From Adiantum capillus-veneris (lineage: Eukaryota > Streptophyta > Polypodiopsida > Polypodiales > Pteridaceae), in NCBI GenBank assembly GCA_014529385.2, contig CM043963.1:69706912-69770911 (forward strand): a DNA stretch of 64,000 bases, given 5' to 3'. A program made the translations under genes and the position numbers. Below are positions 56,917 through 64,000 of the stretch, piece after piece (the stretch's first letter is position 1; each line of letters opens with the position of its first letter). The notes beneath the pieces were generated by a model that saw only the letters and a list, made by a program, of their open reading frames with translations, was not told the origin of the DNA and searched no databases.

Positions 56917-57602
56917 TTATTCTCTCATAGAACTTGAAATATTACCTGAGGTGTTGCTACCCAACTCTTTAGTATCTATGTACATATCTTTTTCCCAGAA
57001 CCTAAAGTAGATTTTACTCTCAGGAAATTTAACATTGGCAGCCATGCGATCAAACCATGGTGCCCCTAGGATTACATCCTCATGCTTGAGAGGAGAGATA
57101 AAGAAGTCCTCTTTGTCCACATAACTTTGGACATGGAGCATCAATTTCTCAATTAAGGGAGTGACTGAAGATTCTTACCCCTTGAAAGCACCGTCTGTGG
57201 GTAGGACATCTCCCATCTCGTAAGCTTGTATACCTAGCTTGGTGGCCAACTCTGTGGATATGAAATTGTGAGTAGAACCACGGTCAAAGAGAATAAAAGC
57301 ATCATGTTCTCTTACCTTTCCCCAAGCATGGCATAGAGGAGATCCTTTGTGGTGAGCTTCCTCTTCTTGGATTTCCACCAAAGTAGCTCTAGGAGGCTCA
57401 TGGTGAGTGTTCTTTTGGGGACAAGTGTGGTACACATGTTCTTGCTCGCCGCACTTGAAACAATGGTTATCCTTGCGATAACGCTCAAGCTCTTCAGGAG
57501 AGAGTTTATTTTTGCCTTTGTAAACTCCCTTCTCCTTAGCTTTGTTGTTATTGGAATTGACCTTAGGAGACTTTTGGACATTGTCCTTCCCCTTATGCTC
57601 AT
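56917..57602 (-). pseudogene. element E2 zinc knuckle and protease
   Basis: Gag ends with CFKCGEQEHVYHTC (about 57,425-57,465), an intact C-x2-C-x4-H-x4-C knuckle. The protease reads HAWGKVREHDAFILFDRGS and THNFISTELATKLGI (57,435-57,175): the active site is D-R-G in place of D-[ST]-G. A stop at 57,175 is followed by DKEDFFISPLKHEDVILGAP and WFDRMAANVKFPESKIYF (57,144-56,917). Confidence 0.85.
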
Positions 57603-58689
57603 TGGAACCCTTGTTTTCTGTGGGCTTAGAATTTCTCTTAGGCCCTATTTGGAAATTGATTCAAGAAGCCACCATAGTACGGTGTATAACCGCAAATATG
57701 GTGCATGGACTTTGGGAGTGGACATACTCCACCATTTCTTTGGTTAAGCCCGCATAAAATTGTTGTTTTTGCTCTCCAAAATCCATCTTTTTGAAGACAA
57801 TGGCTTTGCGATGTAAGTCCCAAAACTTGTCTACATATTTGTGAATGGATTCATAGGGAGAGAGCTTCAAGCTTTGCCATTCGGTGAGTACTTTGTCTTT
57901 GCCATCGGTGGCCAAAAACTGCTTCATAATGGAAGCTCTTAAAGCTTTCCATGTTTGTGGAGCTTCACCGTTTGCCCGTAGGCTAGACCACCATTGCCTG
58001 GCGGACTTTTGAAAGTGCATAGCTACATGGCATAGCTTAGAGGACTCCGTGAAGCCCTCATCTCCAAACGCCACATCAAATTGTTGGATGAAAGCCAAGA
58101 CTTTGCCTGTAGCACCAAAGGTGCCATCGTAGGTAAGAAAAGAGATGCTCTTTCTTCCCTCTTTGAACTTCTTGAGCTTGTACGATCTCTTCCACATGGC
58201 ATAGGATTTCCTATGGACTCTTCTTTTTGATGGTTCAAAAGTTGCACCATCTCTTTCTTTAGAAGATGAAGAATTTGAGGAAGATGGAGAAGAGGGTGAC
58301 CTCTTTCTCACCTTTTTCTTGCCTTGGTTCTGTTTGTCCGCACCATCACTTTCTTCATAAGAGGAAGAGGATGAAGAAGATGGAGAAGAGGGTGACCTCT
58401 TTCTCGTCTTTTTCTTCTCTTGCTTTTTATCATCCCTCTTTGAATTATGGTGTGGAGAAGTGTGCGATGGTCTTCTCCGTTTCGGAGGTGATGGAGAGCG
58501 TTTTGCCCGCCGTCTTCGTGGAGCCATCTCAGCATAGGTGGCAGGAAACTCACTTCTTTCTCGTTCCTTTGGTGGGGGCTCTTGAATTCTCCTTTGAGAA
58601 GGAGATGCGTCATCAAGAAGCAAATTTTTGATCCCTTGTATGGATCCTCTTCTTCTTCCCGAATTGGAGAGAGGCCTCTTTTGGAATTC
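57603..58689 (-). pseudogene. element E2 gag
   Basis: A 320-codon open frame (58,623-57,661), longer than in A. It starts with MLLDDASPSQRRIQEPPPKE, then RRRRAKRSPSPPKRRRP. Two tandem units of RKRSPSSPSSSSSSSYEESDG type are joined by Gly-Lys-Lys-rich linkers. The gag core reads SISFLTYDGTFGATGKVLAF, AMHFQKSARQWWSSLRANG and SPYESIHKYVDKFWDL. A TGA ends it at 57,661. Upstream it is fused to LTR sequence at about 58,689 because the leader is deleted; an overlapping frame even reads through the joint. Confidence 0.88.
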
Positions 58690-59321
58690 TGGCTCTTGGT
58701 TGGATTTGCATCACAAAGCCAAGAGTTGTTGGTGTAGGCCTCCCTTCTCACAAGCTTGGAGTAGGTGATAAGCTTTCCATTAAAGCTTGGGAAGGAGAGA
58801 GAAAGTCTTCTTGCTTCACCCATGAGCTAGTGTGAGTGTGTGTGGAATAATGCCTTGAGAAATTCAGCCCCCTCTCTCTCTTGGTCGACCCCTCATGCAA
58901 TTTACTCATGCTGACACCCCATTGGACCTCTCCCAGCTTAGCCAGTGAGAATTAAGAAGCATAAGTGATAGCCTTCTGAAATGTGTCCCCCTTTCCCCTT
59001 TTGTGAGCGCTTTAGGTCATTAATTAATACAACTAAAATCTCATTGGACCCCTTTGTCTCCTGGCCAATAGAAATCAGGCAAGCCATTGAGCTGTTGAAT
59101 TCTCATTGGACCCCTTTGGAGGCTGTCCAATAGTCTTCTAGAGAGCTTAATTCTTATTGATTCTTTAATTAAGTGTTTTTAAATTAATTAAACTAGATAT
59201 ACTCTAGCCTAATTCTCATTGGTCCACCTCCATGGACATCCAATAGGATTTGGGTGCACCTTGTGGGCATCTGGGCTAGGGAGCTGACTTGTGTCCCTTT
59301 TTCCCTTTGTATAAAGGAAGC

Positions 59322-59360
<39 letters not shown>

Positions 59361-59738
59361 AGTTTCTCTCTCATCTCCTACTTGCAAGTCTTGCCTCCTC
59401 CTTTGTAGGACTCATCAATACTTTTTCTACACACACAAAACATCCAATATTCCTAAGCTTTGACCATTGGACACAACCTTTGATTTTTGGAACCTTAGCA
59501 TTTTGGAAGTCTTAATGGGCTGAAACTTAGGGTCTTTAAATCCCATTATTGCACATTGCTCTTTTGCGGATGTCCCCCCCTTTGGATCTCTATTTTCCCT
59601 CTTGTGGGTCCCTATTGTGGCCGGCCTGCTAGATTAACCAATATTCTAGCTTTTTCTCCCCTGGTACTTCTCCATATTAAATGATCAGTTTAACATGAGA
59701 AAATCATTTAGGAGAATTAGATATTAGTTATTATGACA
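58690..59738 (-). repeat. element E2, 5' LTR, truncated
   Basis: 1,049 bp of the about 1.5-kb LTR. The outer end (TTATTATGACA) is intact, the inner end stops at GGCTCTTGGTTGGATTTGC. The joint lies where LTR CCAAGAG and gag CCAAGAG-like sequences meet, pointing to a deletion at short homology. A (GT)n run near 59,324-59,358 is the longest of the four LTR microsatellites. Confidence 0.9.
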
Positions 59739-59743
59739 TGAAC

Positions 59744-60664
59744 AATTCATGATGTGTGGTAATGTGCTTTGTAGCACCCTGTAGGAATACCACACGTGTG
59801 AATCTGCAGCAACTGACATGCATGCATGATGGACAACAAGATTGTAAGTGTACTCTGCACTAAAAGGCCATTCTACATCAACATTAGCATCATAGTATCC
59901 TTTCGTAGAAGACTCAACAATGGCTGCATTTGTAGTGGAACCAGCATTTGCAGTGGAACAACCCTCTTTCTTCTTAGCCTCTTTGGCCTTCAACTTAGGA
60001 CATTGCTTGATCAAGTGATCATTAGATTTACAATAATGGCAACGCACCTTCTTTTTGCCCTTGTCACCAAAATTTCCAAACAAATTGCTGCCAGCAGAAG
60101 CATTAGGAACAAGTGATTTTCCACTCGCAGAAGAACCATAAGAAGTGGTTGCATTGCTGCTATTACCACCCTTTCTTTGAGAAGCAATAAAAGCCTGTTC
60201 AACTGCATGCTTTCTAGTCCTATTTTTTCTAGAAAGTGACTCTTGCAAAAGAAATGTGCACAATGCATCAAACTTGACAACTTCAGGATTTCCTTGGGTC
60301 ATAAGTCTCCAAGTACTAGCAAAAGTCTGATAAGAATATGGTAAGACATCAAGAATAGTCTGCATAAGGGAACTGTTTGAAATGACTCCACCTGCAAAAA
60401 TAAGTTGCCTATTGATATCCTTGACACCAGCAAGGAAAGTGTCCATATCATCTTCCTCATGCATAATCTTCGACTCCAACTCTTTATGCAGCAATGCAAT
60501 TTTTACCTCATTGTGGCTTGCATAAAGACCAGCCAGAATATCCCAAGCCTGTTTTGCAGATTTCGCTGAATGAATGTAAGGAGTAATGGTGCGCTTCACA
60601 GACAACGCAATCAATGCATGAGACTATCCATCCTTTACATCCCAACGAGCTTGTTCTGTCGTAG
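59744..60664 (-). pseudogene. element G (Ty1/copia) gag and protease start
   Basis: The 296-codon frame (60,614-59,724) starts within gag: VKRTITPYIHSAKSAKQAWD and ELESKIMHEEDDMDTFLAGV, FAGGVISNSSLMQTILDVLP. The knuckle is CHYCKSNDHLIKQCPKLKAK (C-x2-C-x4-H-x4-C). The end HVWYS marks the protease, where a frameshift and then E2 interrupt the chain; another frame there reads GATKHITTHHELF. The first about 60 codons are cut off at 60,664 by the LTR of element H. A stop lies near 60,625. Confidence 0.87.
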
Positions 60665-60834
60665 TGTCAGGACAAGGGTCCTGTACCCTAAGAACTAGGA
60701 TAGTCATGGACTACGGCCAAGGATCGGGCTAGGCAGTGTGGACAGGGGATCCATCTAGGGCAAGGGGCTAGGAGCCCGCCTATATAAAGGGAGGTTGGGA
60801 GGAGGATCCTAGAGTCTAGTTCCTAGTTCTTACA
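60665..60834 (+). repeat. element H, short 5' LTR (170 bp) with TATA box
   Basis: TGTCAGGACAAGGGTCCTG ... CTAGTTCTTACA (TG...CA). A good TATA box, CCTATATAAAGGG, lies at about 60,778-60,790, giving a start site near 60,810-60,820. AGGACAAGGGTCCT near its start is an inverted repeat. The partner LTR would lie beyond the window, so the LTR call rests on its ends, TATA box and the primer site that follows. Confidence 0.75.
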
Positions 60835-60835
60835 C

Positions 60836-60852
60836 TTGTATCAGAGCCTAGG
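60836..60852 (+). promoter_or_regulatory. element H primer binding site
   Basis: TTGTATCAGAGCCTAGG begins one base after the LTR. It differs from the usual TGGTATCAGAGCC of initiator-Met tRNA by one base at the start. Confidence 0.7.
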
Positions 60853-61638
60853 AGTCTCTTCCACTCTCTCTCTACGCGTGGTCTCTTTAGGTCCCTAAAA
60901 GCAAGCTCTTTGGGTGAGAACCGTGGCTTTTTTGGGCCTTTTCCATTTTTAGCCGATTTCCTTGCCAATTCGGGCAGGCTTTTCTTTTTTAGAAACGGGT
61001 GTGTGGTGGGTGATTTGCAAGCTCTCTGGCTTGGAAGGGGCGCCATGGGAAGTTAGAACCTTGCGCCAGTATCTCTCGGCCACCTAGCCTCTCCTTCATC
61101 ATCTTTGACCTCGCAGTTCTCATCACGCTGCCTGTGAGCTTTGGCTTAAAAAAAACACGCTATTTTCACATTCAGGAGGCCTTTGGCCATTGAACTTAAA
61201 TCTTGGTCACTGCAAGTAGCCTTTCCCACAGGAAATTCAGCAAGTTGAACCGGTGAAGCAAGCCCGATAAATTCAAGCAAGAAAAACTCTCGGCTTCAAG
61301 TCGAATCTCGCGAGGTTGGACTACACTTAGTACCTACAGAAAATTACAGCACCTGTAGATTTTTTGAGCGACAACTTCAAGATTCATTCAAGCAATATAA
61401 TCGTCGACGCTTCCAACAATTAAGCTTTGACTCAAAGGTCAAGCTTCAACCATACATGGTGGGCAGTTCAATTTCAATTAAGCTTCAACCCAAAGGTAAA
61501 GCTTCAACAATATACAAGGCAGAGTTCGATTAAGTGCTACGACGACTCACTGCTACGACGTGGAGTTCGCTATACTTTGCAGGAGCTACCAACATCAGGT
61601 ATTTTTTCTGAGTACTTCTTACACTACACTGTGTAGCC
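60853..61638 (+). other. element H 5' leader
   Basis: About 790 bp without a gene. It contains a tandem duplication of about 55 bp: ATTAAGCTTTGACTCAAAGG from 61,419 and ATTAAGCTTCAACCCAAAGG from 61,477, with a third start ATTAAG at 61,529. Confidence 0.6.
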
Positions 61639-62756
61639 ATGGATTCGGATATCAACATGACATTCGATTTTGAGCAAAGTACTCCCGATCCTGCCAATGA
61701 CGGCTCGCGGACGGATACTCTCAAAGAGAGTACCCGCGACGCTATGGCAGGAGAAGATACTTATGAATTGCTTGACATTCAGGAATTTCGTGCACTTTAG
61801 ACACGCATGACAGTCATGGATGAAAATTTTAAGGCTTTAAATGAAAATGTTACTAAACTTTCCACTTTAGTCATTCAATTGATGCAACAGCAGACTAAGA
61901 GTCCGGCTGACACCCACATGCATGAGCACGTTGCAACACAAGGGCAAGGCCCAATTATTGAAACACTGCATACTCTCACTACCAAAGAGGTAGATGATTT
62001 GTTGAAGAATTTCAAACCACCAGTTTTCAAAGCCGAAGACCGGGATCGCAATAAGGATGCAGTGAACATCTTTCCCAATAAATGGGATGGAATTCACGCC
62101 TTACAACGAACTCCGGATGCAGTAGAGCTCTGCAAACGAGCTTAACTCTGGAAGGCAAGGCCTACAAATGGTGGATGTCTCTCAAGGAGAAGAACATCAT
62201 ACCACAGAGTTGGAAAGCCTTTGAATCAATGTTTAGCAAGGAATTTTTGCCTACAAACGAGGCCGATCGGAATTGGACCGCTTGGGACACGTGTTCCATG
62301 CGCCAATTTCCGTCACTCCTTGAATATATCTCTCACTATAGGGACGTCATTCTCAAGTTGGAAGGATTGGATACCTTTCAACAAGTACGAGGGTTCATAT
62401 GAGGTCTGACTCCAGAACTTAAGAAGTATGTCAAATCCTAGGACCCTAAAACACTTGAGGAAGCCATAGTGAAAGCACATATTCATGATGACCATGATGA
62501 TAAGAAAACACATAACAGTAACGTGCCTGCTAGTACACATAGTAACACACGCACTTAGAACGGGCACAATAAAAGAAAAATTATAGTTGCTAATTCAGAT
62601 GCATCTAAAAAACCCAAGGGGTCCAGGGGTCCTCTCTCCCCTGAGGATTTTGATAAGGCCAAGAAAGAGAAGCTATGTTTTCAATGCTTAGGAAGAGGCC
62701 ATGGCAAAAAGGATTGTCCCAAGGGGAAATCTGCTGCCCAGGGGAAGGAGAAAGTA
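61639..62756 (+). pseudogene. element H gag
   Basis: Starts MDSDINMTFDFEQSTPDP, with a TAG at about 61,798. Then MTVMDENFKALNENVTKLST, a short coiled-coil-like stretch, and FKPPVFKAEDRDRNKDAV. After frameshifts the gag core reads LEGKAYKWWMSLKEKNIIP, SWKAFESMFSKEFLP and EYISHYRDVILKLEGL. A zinc knuckle, CFQCLGRGHGKKDCPKGK, lies at about 62,675-62,730. At least two stops and one frameshift. Confidence 0.83.
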
Positions 62757-63758
62757 GTGCACACGGTGCAACTACTGCCTCTGGAGTCTTCCTCCAAGTT
62801 CTCTACAGTGGAAGTAACACACACTGAGGTGGTGCATGAATGCTATCTCACAGCTTCCATGTGGCAACAGACCTTTGGACCACATGAGTTAGTACGTATG
62901 CACGGATATCTGCAAGGGCACAAGGTGCGCATCTTGGTAGATGACAGTGCTACGCACAATTTCATCAATTATGCATTGGTGAAAAAGCTCAAACTACCTC
63001 AAACTCCGAGTACCCACCACTACAAGGTAGCAATGATGAATGGACATGATAGTGAAGTATGGGATACTCAATGCCGAGCTGTTCCATTGGAAGTACAAGG
63101 GTACTCTACTTGTTTGGATTTTCAAGTTATGAACATGGAAAGGGATGATATGATTCTTGGTAGGGAGTGGTTGCATAGCCTAGGACCATCACTAAAGCGT
63201 AGCTATGAGCACAACAGTTTGATGTTCGATTCCCATGGCACACATGTGTTTTTGTTAGGAGAAAAGGATATATCATCATCACCACTGATTTGTACTGTCA
63301 AGCTTGTGCAACTCGTTTCTGATAATGAAATAGAGCAGGTTTTCTTGTGTTACTCACTGTCTCATTTTCTTTCTAACATTCAGTCTATTGAACATTCCTC
63401 AACGCCGCATGCTTCTCTCTCCTCTATTCCACCAATTTCTAATTCTACACAAGCAAACGTTTCTTATCAGTTATTACAAAAATTATTAAAGGAATTTCAA
63501 GATGTTTTTCCTGATGATTTGCCATCAGGTTTACCACCGACACGCTTAGTGCAACATGGCATTGACGTGGCTGGAGGTTGTAAACCTGTTAGTAAACCAC
63601 CTTACCATATGAGTTACTTGGAGGCTGCTGTGGTGGAACGTCAGCTTGCTGACTACCTTAGTAGAGGGTTTATACAACCTAGTTCTTCACCATGGGCTTT
63701 GCCTATACTTTTGGTGAAGAAAAAGGACAGCACTATGCGCATGTGCGTAGACTACTAG
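62757..63758 (+). pseudogene. element H protease and RT N-terminus
   Basis: 333 open codons. The protease has HGYLQGHKVRILVDDSAT and HNFINYALVKKLKL: D-D-S-A in place of D-S-G-A. The flap region is DMILGREWLHSLGP. The RT N-terminal region follows: EFQDVFPDDLPSGLPPTR, RGFIQPSSSPWALPILLVKK and MRMCVDY, ended by TAG at 63,756. Confidence 0.87.
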
Positions 63759-64000
63759 GGTTTAAATGCGGTTACAGTTAAGAACAAATACCCATTGCCA
63801 AGGGTCGATGAGTTATTTGATAAGCTAACTCATAAACGAATTTTTCAAAAATTGACTTGAGGTCAGGATATCATCAAGTCCGTATTCGGCTTGCTGATAC
63901 ACCTAAGACTGCATTCCGAACACGGTTTGGACATTAAGAGTTTTTGGTGATGCCCTTTGGGTTAACCAATGCACCTGCGACATTCATGACACTTATGGAT
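63759..64000 (+). pseudogene. element H reverse transcriptase, continuing past the window
   Basis: After the TAG the reading continues as [20 protein letters not shown], then a stop and frameshift around the SGYHQ position, then TPKTAFRT-type and [20 protein letters not shown] at the window edge. The catalytic YVDD is outside the window. Confidence 0.85.

Larger units (their letters stand above)
53184..59738 (-). mobile_element. element E2: second member of the element A family, internally deleted
   Basis: A minus-strand gypsy element inserted into copia element G and flanked by an exact TGAAC duplication (53,179-53,183 and 59,739-59,743). The 5' LTR lacks its last about 550 bp together with the primer site and gag start. 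The RT palm is deleted, and about 170 bp of the integrase are missing. Its 3' untranslated region keeps the unoccupied TTAA target of element A's MITE. Confidence 0.93.
60665..64000 (+). mobile_element. element H: Ty3/gypsy retrotransposon, 5' part
   Basis: A + strand element running off the window: 170-bp LTR, primer site, about 800-bp leader, gag, protease and the start of RT. It cuts copia element G. Stops in gag and RT suggest it is inactive. Confidence 0.85.

Overview
This window looks like nuclear DNA from a land plant with a large, repeat-rich genome. A fern or other homosporous lineage is my guess from the flavour of the retroelements and the many (CT)n tracts; that is inference, not proof. 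Evidence for a plant: a CACTA/En-Spm transposase gene (TNP2 type) with a GT-AG intron, Ty3/gypsy elements with the plant-style dual RNase H, a Ty1/copia element, and initiator-Met-type primer sites. I saw no rRNA or tRNA genes, no CRISPR array and no operons. Nearly all of the sequence is transposable elements, most with broken reading frames.

Layout. 1-3.6 kb: simple repeats, a 69-bp minisatellite, weak ORFs, and a minus-strand fragment of a LINE-ORF1-like repeat ending in (CT)n. 4.3-9.5 kb: a decayed minus-strand CACTA transposon with a TNP2 transposase gene, a TNPA-like second gene, and a 264-bp near-perfect hairpin between them. 9.55-10.44 kb: an open copy of the LINE-ORF1-like repeat. 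10.5-12.05 kb: AT-rich degenerate repeats and a compound microsatellite. 12.2-14.0 and 26.2-28.2 kb: two halves of an old minus-strand gypsy element (P), split by a young 12.2-kb gypsy element (B, 14,001-26,181, about 2.47-kb LTRs about 98-99% identical). 28,675-43,709: gypsy element A (+ strand, about 1.6-kb LTRs), itself invaded by a truncated minus-strand gypsy (F, 35,196-about 40,384). B and A each carry one copy of a 1.3-kb TTAA-flanked terminal-inverted-repeat element. 43.7-49.7 kb: the only stretch not mostly retroelement, with one candidate two-exon small host gene (45,446-47,013). 49,731-60,664: minus-strand copia element (G), split by a second member of the A family (E2, 53,184-59,738, exact 5-bp duplication TGAAC). 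60,665-end: 5' part of a + strand gypsy (H) with a very short 170-bp LTR.

How it works together: each autonomous-type retroelement encodes gag, protease, reverse transcriptase, RNase H and integrase for copy-and-paste transposition, but every copy here has stops, frameshifts or deletions. Because one family is present twice (A and E2), the window contains its own comparison. E2 keeps the unoccupied site of the TTAA element that sits in A, which shows directly that this element duplicates exactly TTAA, as piggyBac elements do. That pair of TTAA elements, the CACTA-embedded long hairpin, and the two ORF1-like repeats with a palindrome-(CT)n tail are the most novel-looking items.
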